A stretch of DNA of 11,885 bases from JABHQR01 sp043812455 (GTDB lineage Archaea; Nanobdellota; Nanobdellia; Woesearchaeales; GW2011-AR9): the NCBI GenBank assembly GCA_043812455.1, contig JBDRMB010000009.1:1-11885 (forward strand), written 5' to 3'. Positions within the stretch are counted from its first letter, which is position 1; each line of letters begins with the position of its first letter. Below the pieces are notes generated by a model. The model was not told the DNA's origin and did not search any database. It was given only the letters and a program-made list of their open reading frames with translations. Both the position numbers and the translations under genes were made by a program. Positions 1 through 6,216 of the stretch are shown in pieces.

Positions 1-25
1 TATTATTATTATTATTATTATTATT
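1..25. repeat. TAT trinucleotide microsatellite
   Basis: The window opens with eight period-3 TAT units. The left edge is cut by the window, so the tract may be longer. It lies upstream of the tRNA-Ser promoter and has no coding role that I can see. Confidence 0.9.
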
Positions 26-56
26 TGAGTATTATGTCTTTTTTGAGAGATAAAGA

Positions 57-65
57 TTTATAAAT
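57..65 (+). promoter_or_regulatory. TATA box of the composite tRNA-Ser locus
   Basis: TTTATAAAT is centred about 31 bases before the first base of the outer tRNA-Ser, the usual archaeal spacing for transcription starting at or just before the tRNA 5' end. I see no comparable box before the inner tRNA-Ser at 234. One transcript through 393 is therefore the simplest reading. Confidence 0.7.
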
Positions 66-113
66 GATTGTGAGAATTCTTATTTAGTTTTGCCAACGTC
101 GCATAACCTGGTA

Positions 114-173
114 CATGAAAAAAGAAGAATATCTTTTTTCAGTACTGAAAATCAATCTCTGTTGATTTTCATG
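114..173 (+). repeat. Element 1: 60-nt two-hairpin element in the D-loop of tRNA-Ser A
   Basis: The element is flanked by TA on both sides (112-113, 174-175), starts CA and ends TG. Hairpin 1 has arms TGAAAAAAGA (116-125) and TCTTTTTTCA (132-141), perfectly paired, with a 6-nt loop. GTAC (142-145) separates it from hairpin 2, with arms TGAAAATCAA (146-155) and TTGATTTTCA (162-171), also perfect with a 6-nt loop. TACA and TGTA at the ends pair with each other, giving a three-way junction. Alternatively a 10-bp outer helix can form (112-121 with 166-175). It has the same length and layout as the copy at 9268-9327. Confidence 0.9.
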
Positions 174-211
174 TATTGCGCTGGTCTTGAAAACCAGTTT
201 CCGCAAGGATA

Positions 212-365
212 CAAGAAAAAATCTGCGACTAATGCCGTGGTGGCACAACCTGGTACTGCGCTGGTCTTGAAAACCAGTTTCCTTTGGATATCCCAGTTCA
301 AATCTGGGCCACGGCGTATTTTTCAAAACAGATTTTTTCTGTACAGAAGAGCTTTGCTCTTCTTG
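212..365 (+). repeat. Element 2: two-hairpin element at the variable arm of tRNA-Ser A, carrying tRNA-Ser B in hairpin 1
   Basis: TA at 210-211 and 366-367 flank an element beginning CA and ending TG. Hairpin 1 arms AGAAAAAATCTG (214-225) and CAGATTTTTTCT (329-340) pair over 12 bp, but their loop is 103 nt and contains a complete tRNA gene (234-316). GTAC (341-344) follows, then hairpin 2, AGAAGAGC (345-352), loop TTT, GCTCTTCT (356-363). Relative to element 1, the pair next to GTAC is flipped from T-A to A-T in both hairpins. That is a compensatory change and points to selection on pairing. Confidence 0.88.
234..316 (+). tRNA. Inner tRNA-Ser(UGA), gene B, uninterrupted
   Basis: Acceptor GCCGTGG (234-240) pairs with CCACGGC (309-315); the discriminator is G316. 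The D-arm is GCA/TGC with the GG pair in its loop. Anticodon stem CTGGT/ACCAG closes loop CTTGAAA, giving anticodon TGA (serine codon UCA and relatives). The variable arm has stem TCC, loop TTT and stem GGA. The T-arm is CCCAG, TTCAAAT, CTGGG. CCA is not encoded. The anticodon arm and T-arm equal those of gene A exactly, while the acceptor stems differ, so the two are isodecoders. It lies wholly inside hairpin 1 of element 2 and has no visible promoter of its own. Confidence 0.95.
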
Positions 366-399
366 TATCCCAGTTCAAATCTGGGCGTTGGCGTTTCTT

Positions 400-1047
400 T
401 TACTTCTTCCGGCCTAAAACCATTTCCCCATAAGAACTTAAATCGACAGGTACATCAATGTACTCCAACCCCTTACCCAAAAAGCCAGAATCGCTAATCA
501 AAACACCATTGTTTCTTAATCGTGATAAAACTAACATTTCATAATCAAATTCTTTATCACGCATAATCCGGAATGCCCGTTCAAAATAGATGTCATAAGA
601 ATCAACGTTCTCAAGATAAGTAAAAGCATTTGCTCTAACAAACTTTAAATTAACTAATTTGCCTTTCCAATAGAATTTGATTTCATTATAATTACCAAAA
701 TTATCTTTCTCACCAACTTCAGAAAATGTAACTCCAATATCATCCAAAATAGTTTTGATTATTCCCAAAAAATTTTCTAAATCCAAAAAATTAAACTGAA
801 CTTCTGTAACATTAGGAAACAATTTTTCTAAATAAACTAAAGGAAATAAAATGTCAGAACCACAGCCTGGGTAAAACCAATTTAAGTTTTCAGAACGTTT
901 AAACTTTTGGACTTGGTCCAACAACTTAAGATTAGCATAATCTTCATCAAAAAAGTATTCTTTAAGTTTCTCTTCATCAGGTTTATTACTGACATCCAAC
1001 CCTTTGACCTTAACTTCTTTGGCTTCCAAAATGATCAAATTTCCCAT
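400..1047 (-). CDS. SAM-dependent methyltransferase-like protein (distant)
   Basis: The 215-residue soluble protein has a glycine-rich turn, YPGCGSDILFPL (about residues 59-70), placed after a beta strand as in motif I of class I (Rossmann-fold) methyltransferases. A later strand VQFNFLDLE could provide the acidic residue that holds the ribose. No substrate-specific motif is recognised, so the activity is tentative. It ends seven bases from the 3' end of the composite tRNA-Ser, converging on it, and is divergent from the gene at 1102. A TATA-like TTTATTAAT on the minus strand (1070-1078) is centred about 27 bases before the ATG, suggesting a leaderless mRNA. A catalytically dead Rossmann protein is the main alternative. 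Confidence 0.55.
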   Translation of the reverse strand: MGNLIILEAKEVKVKGLDVSNKPDEEKLKEYFFDEDYANLKLLDQVQKFKRSENLNWFYPGCGSDILFPLVYLEKLFPNVTEVQFNFLDLENFLGIIKTILDDIGVTFSEVGEKDNFGNYNEIKFYWKGKLVNLKFVRANAFTYLENVDSYDIYFERAFRIMRDKEFDYEMLVLSRLRNNGVLISDSGFLGKGLEYIDVPVDLSSYGEMVLGRKK

Positions 1048-1054
1048 TTAAAGC

Positions 1055-1062
1055 TATAAAAA
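1055..1062 (+). promoter_or_regulatory. TATA box for the gene at 1102
   Basis: TATAAAAA lies about 44 bases before the ATG and predicts a start near 1085, with a leader of about 17 nt that includes a weak GTGAT match to the archaeal Shine-Dalgarno sequence. The box lies in the short region shared with the divergent gene at 1047. Confidence 0.45.
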
Positions 1063-1101
1063 CCAGAAAATTAATAAAGACTTAGCTAAAAAAGAAGTGA
1101 T

Positions 1102-1329
1102 ATGGTAAGAAAAGTACATACTAGAGCAAAAAGAAAATTTAAGATTAGTACTAACACCAACTATAAAATTAACTTGAAAGGTTCAATTAAAAAAGTCAGG
1201 CCTAAAACTTTCAAAAATGAAGAAGCGGCTCACGTTTGGGCAAAAGCACAAGGTTTGAAAGATTATAAGTTAAGAAACTTAAGGTTAGAGTCTGCTAGTG
1301 ATAAAAAAATTAGAGTTGAACTGGCTTAG
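1102..1329 (+). CDS. Small basic protein of unknown function
   Basis: This 75-residue protein is rich in lysine and arginine, especially at the N-terminus (RKVHTRAKRKFK), and has no cysteine pairs or membrane segment. Residues 35-65 read like a small helix-turn module (EEAAHVWAKAQGLKDYKLRN). The composition suggests binding to RNA or the ribosome, but I do not recognise a named family and no motif proves it. It stands alone with its own TATA box, and a T-run follows the stop codon. It converges on the zinc-ribbon gene at 1552-1842 across a structured spacer. The size, clean start and codon use make a real gene likely. Confidence 0.7.
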   Translation: MVRKVHTRAKRKFKISTNTNYKINLKGSIKKVRPKTFKNEEAAHVWAKAQGLKDYKLRNLRLESASDKKIRVELA

Positions 1330-1349
1330 TTTTTTTAATTTAACTTTTT
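1330..1349 (+). terminator. Oligo-T terminator after the 75-residue gene
   Basis: Seven T residues (1330-1336) follow the stop directly and five more end at 1349. T-runs are the usual intrinsic termination signal in archaea. Confidence 0.5.
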
Positions 1350-1397
1350 ATGGTTGTTATTTATTTCTATTTAATTATCTTATTCTAAAAGAAATAA

Positions 1398-1478
1398 ATC
1401 AAAAACCCAATCGCCCCAAGGGGCGGGGTATGTTGCTAGTATAATCAAAGTTGCCCACTAAGCGATTTGGTTTTTGGT
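1398..1478. repeat. Inverted-repeat element with 14-bp imperfect outer stem
   Basis: AAAAACCCAATCGC (1401-1414) pairs with GCGATTTGGTTTTT (1462-1475) with one mismatch, and a few more pairs extend it outward. A GC-rich hairpin CGCCC, loop CAAG, GGGCG (1412-1425) competes for the inner end of the stem. It lies between two convergent genes, so a bidirectional terminator or a small RNA is possible. Confidence 0.6.
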
Positions 1479-1479
1479 C

Positions 1480-1541
1480 ATGAAATATACCTTGATGAAA
1501 AAATCAATCACAATCACCGCAAGCGGTGGGGTATATTTCAT
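1480..1541. repeat. Inverted-repeat element with 12-bp perfect outer stem and two inner hairpins
   Basis: ATGAAATATACC (1480-1491) pairs perfectly with GGTATATTTCAT (1530-1541). Inside are TTGAT/ATCAA (1492-1496, 1503-1507) and CACCG, loop CAAG, CGGTG (1515-1528). The CAAG-loop hairpin followed by a G-run and GTAT also occurs in the neighbouring element. The three-way layout recalls the elements in tRNA-Ser, but the sequence and the TA/GTAC rules do not match. Confidence 0.6.
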
Positions 1542-1551
1542 AAATTAAAAT

Positions 1552-1842
1552 TTATAACAAGTCTACAACTTTTACATTACTTCTAACCAGATATTCGCTT
1601 TTTCCGCAATAAGGGCACACTAACCTGGAAGAATTAAATTTATACTTACAATAAGTACAGAATATTTCTTGTTTAGCTCTTTCTGGTGAACCCCTAACAA
1701 CTGGCCTAGTTTGACGGTCACGGAAACAGGCATAACATTCATAAGTTTTCATTTCTGAAAGAGGGTTGACTACACGAGTAGCTGTTTTAGGAACTAGTTC
1801 GCCACACGTTTTACATTTTACCCTATTCTGTAATATAGTCAT
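1552..1842 (-). CDS. Double zinc-ribbon protein
   Basis: The 96-residue protein has four CxxC pairs at C10/C13, C36/C39, C62/C65 and C76/C79, which suggests two four-cysteine zinc ribbons. The C-terminal one ends CPYCGKSEYL. There is no enzyme domain, so the role may be binding nucleic acid or a protein partner. The protein at 6217-6606 has the same arrangement and the same CPYCGK ending, so the two are probably paralogues. Transcription is probably leaderless from a minus-strand TATA box at 1865-1873, about 27 bases before the ATG. The specific function is unknown. Confidence 0.75.
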   Translation of the reverse strand: MTILQNRVKCKTCGELVPKTATRVVNPLSEMKTYECYACFRDRQTRPVVRGSPERAKQEIFCTYCKYKFNSSRLVCPYCGKSEYLVRSNVKVVDLL

Positions 1843-1864
1843 GTTAGTTAAAAATGGGTATAAG

Positions 1865-1873
1865 TATAAAAAA
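1865..1873 (-). promoter_or_regulatory. TATA box for the zinc-ribbon gene
   Basis: TATAAAAAA on the plus strand reads TTTTTTATA toward the gene, centred about 27 bases before the ATG at 1842. Confidence 0.6.
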
Positions 1874-1938
1874 CCTTGTTACCCCCATGTTCTGATAAAA
1901 TTAAGGAGAAAATTATAAGAAAAACTATAGTGGGTAAA

Positions 1939-1947
1939 TTTATAAAT
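1939..1947 (+). promoter_or_regulatory. TATA box for cca
   Basis: TTTATAAAT is centred 27 bases before the ATG of cca, so the mRNA should begin at or next to the start codon. Confidence 0.7.
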
Positions 1948-1969
1948 TAGGTTATTCTTTACAACCAAT

Positions 1970-3238
1970 ATGTATGATCAAGTATACAAATCAGTACTTA
2001 GTAAAATAAAGCCAAACAAGACCGAACAACAAGAACAGGATCAACTTACTGTTAAGTTTGTTTCAGCACTAAACAAAACTCTAGCACAACACAAAGCAAA
2101 AGCAATTTTGGGTGGAAGTAGTGCAAAAGAAACTTGGTTAACAGACAATAAAGAAGTTGACATTTTTGTCCAATTTCCATATCAACAGTTCAAAGTTAAA
2201 TCTTCAAAACTTTCAGATCTTTTAGAGCCAATTATCAAAAAAACTTTTGCTAAACATAGTATTGAAAGAGTACATGGAAGTCGTGATTATTTTCAAATAA
2301 GATATAACAATTTTCTGTTTGAAGTAGTTCCAATCTTGGAGATTAATGAAGCTAAGGATGCAATCAATATCACTGACATTTCTCCATTACATGCTAAGTG
2401 GGTTAATAAACAAGGTAAAAAGATTAAAGATGAAATTAGATTAGCAAAACAGTTCTGTAAAGCCCAGCAATTATATGGTGCAGAATCTTACTTAAATTCA
2501 TTTTCAGGTTACATGTTAGAAATATTAACAATCCATTACGGCAATTTTGAAAAATTGTTAAAAGCTGCTGTGAAATGGAGAGAACCAGTAATTGTTGACG
2601 TAGAAGGATATCATAAAACTAAACATAAAGTGTTCTTTGAACTAAACAAATCTAAATTACACTCACCGATAATAATTATTGACCCGGTTGATAAGTACAG
2701 AAACGCTGCTGCTGCATTATCAAAAGAAAAGTTTCAATTGTTTAAAAAGAAAGCCAAAGAGTTCCTTGACAAACCTAGCACAGAACTTTTTGCTGAAAAA
2801 AAGTTAGATTTGGTGCAATTAAAAAAATCTAAACAGTATTTGGTTTACTTAGAAATGGATGTTTTGGAAGGTAAACGAGATGTGGTTGGTGCTAAATTAT
2901 TGAAAGTTTTCAAACATTTGAGAAAGGAATTCAAAAAGTACAGTTTGATTAACGCTGGTTGGGAATGGTCGCCTGGAGAAAGTGCAAAAATGTATTATTT
3001 GTTAAAAATCAAAAAACTGCCAAAAATCGAGATTAAATCCGGACCACCAATGAAATTTAAAGAACATGTTAAAGAATTTAAGATGAGAAACAAAGATTAT
3101 TATGAAGAAAATGGTCAGATTATGGCCAAAGTTAAAATTCTTCAGCCAAAATTGAAAGATTTTACTAAAAAGGCTGTTCAAGACAAGTATGTTATAGAAA
3201 AGATTGTTAAAGTCAGTAAGGTTGGGTTTAATTTCTAG
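1970..3238 (+). CDS. cca: CCA tRNA nucleotidyltransferase, archaeal class I
   Basis: The enzyme adds or repairs the 3' CCA of tRNAs using CTP and ATP, and is needed here because none of the three tRNA genes encodes CCA. At 422 residues it is close to the usual archaeal length. The nucleotidyltransferase motif GGSSAKETWL (48-57) is followed by E62-V-D64, matching the E59/D61 pair of the Archaeoglobus enzyme. The third carboxylate appears to be E118 (FEVVP) where Asp is typical. The central region carries AEXYLNSFSGYMLEIL-like sequence near residues 172-186, typical of the family's primer-binding domain, and the C-terminal domain includes KSGPPMKFKEHV. It is monocistronic with a leaderless promoter. 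The next gene looks like a paralogue of it fused to a second enzyme domain. Confidence 0.95.
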   Translation: MYDQVYKSVLSKIKPNKTEQQEQDQLTVKFVSALNKTLAQHKAKAILGGSSAKETWLTDNKEVDIFVQFPYQQFKVKSSKLSDLLEPIIKKTFAKHSIERVHGSRDYFQIRYNNFLFEVVPILEINEAKDAINITDISPLHAKWVNKQGKKIKDEIRLAKQFCKAQQLYGAESYLNSFSGYMLEILTIHYGNFEKLLKAAVKWREPVIVDVEGYHKTKHKVFFELNKSKLHSPIIIIDPVDKYRNAAAALSKEKFQLFKKKAKEFLDKPSTELFAEKKLDLVQLKKSKQYLVYLEMDVLEGKRDVVGAKLLKVFKHLRKEFKKYSLINAGWEWSPGESAKMYYLLKIKKLPKIEIKSGPPMKFKEHVKEFKMRNKDYYEENGQIMAKVKILQPKLKDFTKKAVQDKYVIEKIVKVSKVGFNF

Positions 3239-3288
3239 AAAAAATCAGTGATTCTTATTCTACTTTAAAGTGATTACAGTAGAGTAAA

Positions 3289-3297
3289 TTTTAAATA
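3289..3297 (+). promoter_or_regulatory. TATA box for the fusion-gene operon
   Basis: TTTTAAATA is centred about 27 bases before the ATG at 3320 and would drive both operon genes as a leaderless mRNA. Confidence 0.6.
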
Positions 3298-3319
3298 AGG
3301 CTTATTATTTTTCATCTTT

Positions 3320-5380
3320 ATGGGATGTGAACCTTGGGAAGTTGATGAATCAGAGAGACAGACAAACACAATTATAGATTTAGAGATTCTTAGTAATTTA
3401 AGAGATATCCTAATTAATAATGGAGCTAATGATGACACCGTAGCTATTTATATTGGAAATTATATGAAAGAAGAAGAAGCAGACAAGGTTTTTGATTCAT
3501 TAGAACTTCAAAAAACTACTAGAGATTCATTTATTTTTGATCTTGAAGAAGCTGAATCTAGAAAGATTCTTATTCGTTCTATTGGTTCGTCCGGAAGAGG
3601 CACCTATTTACCCCAATGTGCAGATGTAGATATAGATATTCAAATCCAACATCCTGATATTGCAGATTATAAACAATTAATTTGCACAGCTATAAAAAAT
3701 GGTGTTCCTGATTTAAATGCAAATGGAAGGTCTGGAACAGATTTTGATAGTGAACCGAGAATCAGTTATAAATATAAGAATACAAGAAGAGTTGATTTAA
3801 GTATTAGAGGAGCAACTGATACAAAAGGTTCCCTTGAACATATTCTTAACTCAGACTCTTGGACAGAAGAACAAAAACAAGAGATGAGAAAAGCAAAACA
3901 TTTCTTTAGAACAATAGGAACTTATCATCGTTCCAATCATGGTATTAATGGAATTAGTGTTGAAAGATTAGTAGAAATGTATGGGTCCTTAGAAGAAATT
4001 TGTCAAGCTATTGTTGATGCAGGATTTTCAATAGACTTTACTGAAAATGCCACGAAAGATCATATTATCCCATTAGATCAAACAGAATTTAAAGTTAACT
4101 TTCCTAATGATAATGGTAAAGAAATTTTTCAATTTTGGGTAAGTAAAAATCCTAAAATGTGGGAAAGAATGGTTTTAGGTTCTTCTAAATATCTTCAAAA
4201 TGAAAATCATAGAATTATGCATAGGCATTATGATTATGATAACTTTAGAGCAGAGTATTTAGAAGAAGGCTGGTTTATATTCAAAATAAATACAGAACTT
4301 GAAGGAGTAAATAGTATTGAAAGAATTATTTACGAAAAAGCAAAAGAATATTTTGAAGAATATCCTAATAGAGTTAAAGATTTTGATCTTCTTTCTTGGA
4401 AAACTGGGGAGTTATGGGTTGCAATGAAACCACAACCTCTAAAACACGATCAAGAACCTGAACAATTAAAAGAGGAACATATAAAGCTTTTTAGAAATCA
4501 TCTCTTTTTTGAATTAAATCAATGGATGCCTTACGAAGATCCCGGAGATTTTCTTATAAAACCAAAAAGACAATTAACAACACATGGATATAAACCTTCA
4601 GCACCACTTTATGCAATTTTGTTTTCAAATGGTCGTTATTTCGAATTAATAGAAGATGTTCTATCTCAAGAATCTCATGGAAGAGAATTAGTAAAAATTA
4701 TTGGTGCAGATCGGAATGTTAGGAGATATAATATGAAAGGGATTATGTTTGATTGTATTAATGTTGGTATTGGATCTGGTTCAGGGCATTGGGCAGAAAT
4801 CACACACAGTTTTGGGAACAAATATTTTATTCAAATAGGAATGGTTGGTTCCACATCAAAACATTTTGATATAGGTGATTATGTAATCAGTGGAGAATTT
4901 GCAAGAATTCCAACACAAGGAAACCACATTGGGACGTCCCTTTATTCATTTGGCTTTGCACCTCTCCCGGTTAGAATTTCTTCAAGCCCAATATTAATTG
5001 ATGCATTAATGCAAGCAGCATATCAACATGATATTGATTGGAAAATGACAAAAATGGCAACAGTTGAAGACATTTATCAGGAAACTAATAAATCAATTGG
5101 AAATTTAGTAAAAGCAGGAGTAACTACAATAGATCAAGAAGCTACTAACATTGCAGCAGTTTTAGGTTATAGGAGTGGAAATGTACCAACAGATCATCCT
5201 GATAGGTTACACTATGGAGGATTCCATTTTGTATCAGACCAATTTGTTAATGTGGGCGGAGGTTTTGGACATGTTGATAAAAGAGGTGACAAAAAAATAA
5301 AAGAGGAATGTTCATTATTTTCACTTAAGATAGCAATAGATACAATCAGAATTATTGACCAACAATATGGGGGAAGATAG
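3320..5380 (+). CDS. CCA-enzyme-like nucleotidyltransferase fused to a nucleoside-phosphorylase-like domain
   Basis: Residues 1 to about 400 resemble an archaeal CCA-adding enzyme throughout. There is G89-S90 followed by RGTYL and the acidic run D102-V-D104-I-D106; a probable third carboxylate D159 (RRVDLS); a central stretch FFRTIGTYHRSNHGINGIS like the family's second domain; and WFIFKIN...WVAMKP (about 317-370) like its C-terminal domain. From about 430 to 670 it looks like the PNP/uridine phosphorylase superfamily: NVGIGSGSG, then IQIGMVGS, FDIGDYVIS, and a late TIDQEATNIAAVLGY where the family has its ribose-binding MExEA-type motif (here DQEA). Phosphorylases cleave nucleosides to base and sugar phosphate. 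The gene lies next to cca and abuts the following gene with no spacer. A nucleotide-synthesis, RNA-repair or defence role is possible; none is shown. Confidence 0.75.
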   Translation: MGCEPWEVDESERQTNTIIDLEILSNLRDILINNGANDDTVAIYIGNYMKEEEADKVFDSLELQKTTRDSFIFDLEEAESRKILIRSIGSSGRGTYLPQCADVDIDIQIQHPDIADYKQLICTAIKNGVPDLNANGRSGTDFDSEPRISYKYKNTRRVDLSIRGATDTKGSLEHILNSDSWTEEQKQEMRKAKHFFRTIGTYHRSNHGINGISVERLVEMYGSLEEICQAIVDAGFSIDFTENATKDHIIPLDQTEFKVNFPNDNGKEIFQFWVSKNPKMWERMVLGSSKYLQNENHRIMHRHYDYDNFRAEYLEEGWFIFKINTELEGVNSIERIIYEKAKEYFEEYPNRVKDFDLLSWKTGELWVAMKPQPLKHDQEPEQLKEEHIKLFRNHLFFELNQWMPYEDPGDFLIKPKRQLTTHGYKPSAPLYAILFSNGRYFELIEDVLSQESHGRELVKIIGADRNVRRYNMKGIMFDCINVGIGSGSGHWAEITHSFGNKYFIQIGMVGSTSKHFDIGDYVISGEFARIPTQGNHIGTSLYSFGFAPLPVRISSSPILIDALMQAAYQHDIDWKMTKMATVEDIYQETNKSIGNLVKAGVTTIDQEATNIAAVLGYRSGNVPTDHPDRLHYGGFHFVSDQFVNVGGGFGHVDKRGDKKIKEECSLFSLKIAIDTIRIIDQQYGGR

Positions 5381-6091
5381 ATGAAATATGCATGTTCTAT
5401 TGAAGCAAACGATATTTTAGACAACGGGTTTGATTTAAGTAAATATCAAGGGCTAAATATAGAACTTAATTTTTACAAAGGTTTTGATGTTAAACATTTA
5501 GATATAAGATCTAAATTAAATGGAAATAATATTGAAATAACCTCTGTACATGCTCCAACACTTGCTTTTTCTAATCAAAATCTGTTAAAAGTTCTTGAAT
5601 GTATAAAAGGACAATATGGAACCATGCCAATGGCATTACATCCTACAAAAGCAGATGCAATAAAAGAAAGAAAAGCATTAGATGATCAAGCTGAAGCAAT
5701 TCAAAAATTCGGTTTGCAAATTTGTATAGAGAATTTTCCAGACCCAAGTGAAAGGTGGATTCATAAACCTAAAGATCTCTATAGACTAGCTCAAGAATTT
5801 CCTTTTCTAGGAATAACTTATGATTTTAGTCATGCAGATGAATTTGCAGGTCCTCGTCAAGATCTTTCTTACGTTGCAGATAAAACTGGAATTATTCATT
5901 TAAGTAACAGGATAATTAAGCCAGGGGAAAAATGGCAACTTCATTTACCTTATAAAAGAGGAGATTTTGATCTTGATGAGATGCTAATAAATTTAAGTGA
6001 TATAGGATTTAAAGGATGTTTTGTATTAGAGTATGACAAAACTTATGAAGCAGAAATTATTGCTGATTGTAGAGAATTGATGGAAAGGTAA
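5381..6091 (+). CDS. TIM-barrel protein of the endonuclease IV / xylose isomerase-like superfamily
   Basis: The 236-residue protein carries the metal-ligand series of the AP endonuclease 2 / sugar isomerase barrel in order: H57 (SVHAPT), H87 (ALHPT), E117 (IENFP), D148 and H151 (YDFSHAD), H173 (IIHLSN), H188 and E217 (VLEYD). Members cut DNA at abasic sites or isomerise and epimerise sugars with divalent metals; sequence alone does not choose. Its ATG directly follows the stop of the fusion gene, and a GGGGGAAG stretch just upstream can act as ribosome binding site, so translation is coupled. Coupling to a phosphorylase domain that would release sugar phosphate makes a sugar isomerase attractive, as inference. 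Confidence 0.75.
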   Translation: MKYACSIEANDILDNGFDLSKYQGLNIELNFYKGFDVKHLDIRSKLNGNNIEITSVHAPTLAFSNQNLLKVLECIKGQYGTMPMALHPTKADAIKERKALDDQAEAIQKFGLQICIENFPDPSERWIHKPKDLYRLAQEFPFLGITYDFSHADEFAGPRQDLSYVADKTGIIHLSNRIIKPGEKWQLHLPYKRGDFDLDEMLINLSDIGFKGCFVLEYDKTYEAEIIADCRELMER

Positions 6092-6136
6092 AAGTATAAT
6101 TTCTATGAATTCAAAAATTCTAAGTGAAGTTTTCTT

Positions 6137-6170
6137 AAGGCAATGTTGTATATTATTAGAAACTTGCCTT
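6137..6170. repeat. Short inverted repeat after the operon
   Basis: AAGGCAA (6137-6143) pairs with TTGCCTT (6164-6170) around a 20-nt loop. No T-run follows, so a terminator role is weak. The rest of 6092-6185 shows nothing recognisable. Confidence 0.35.
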
Positions 6171-6185
6171 TACAAAAACTAAAAC

Positions 6186-6193
6186 TATAAAAA
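6186..6193 (+). promoter_or_regulatory. TATA box for the second zinc-ribbon gene
   Basis: TATAAAAA is centred about 27 bases before the ATG at 6217, implying a leaderless transcript. Confidence 0.6.
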
Positions 6194-6216
6194 GGAATAA
6201 TTTTTACTATTTAATT

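Larger units (their letters stand above)
92..393 (+). tRNA. Outer tRNA-Ser(UGA), gene A, interrupted by two insertions, the second containing another tRNA gene
   Basis: The exon pieces are 92-113, 176-209 and 366-393, counting one TA of each flanking pair. Acceptor GCCAACG (92-98) pairs with CGTTGGC (386-392), and the discriminator is G393. The D-stem is GCA (101-103) with TGC (177-179). The anticodon stem CTGGT/ACCAG (181-185, 193-197) closes loop CTTGAAA with anticodon TGA at 188-190. The short variable stem TCC/GGA (200-202, 207-209) makes it type II, as serine tRNAs are. The T-arm is 369-385 with loop TTCAAAT. CCA is not encoded. Insertions sit at the D-loop end and between variable arm and T-stem. 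With each insertion and one TA removed, every arm matches inner gene B closely (D-loop 11 nt in both). Whether A is spliced at RNA level or is a disrupted pseudogene cannot be told from sequence. Confidence 0.85.

Noticed and set aside
112..175. Classical bulge-helix-bulge tRNA intron in the D-loop
   Set aside because: The junction forms a continuous helix with no pair of 3-nt bulges, so the standard archaeal splicing motif is not visible; element excision is left open.
92..393. Permuted or trans-spliced tRNA
   Set aside because: Pieces of tRNA A occur in normal 5' to 3' order on one strand, so interruption explains them better than permutation.
90..497. Open reading frame of 135 codons on the plus strand
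   Set aside because: It runs through both tRNA-Ser genes and into the minus-strand gene, and its sequence is explained by tRNA arms and hairpins.
5212..5424. Minus-strand frame of 70 codons
   Set aside because: It is a shadow of the operon genes, which have clear family motifs on the plus strand.
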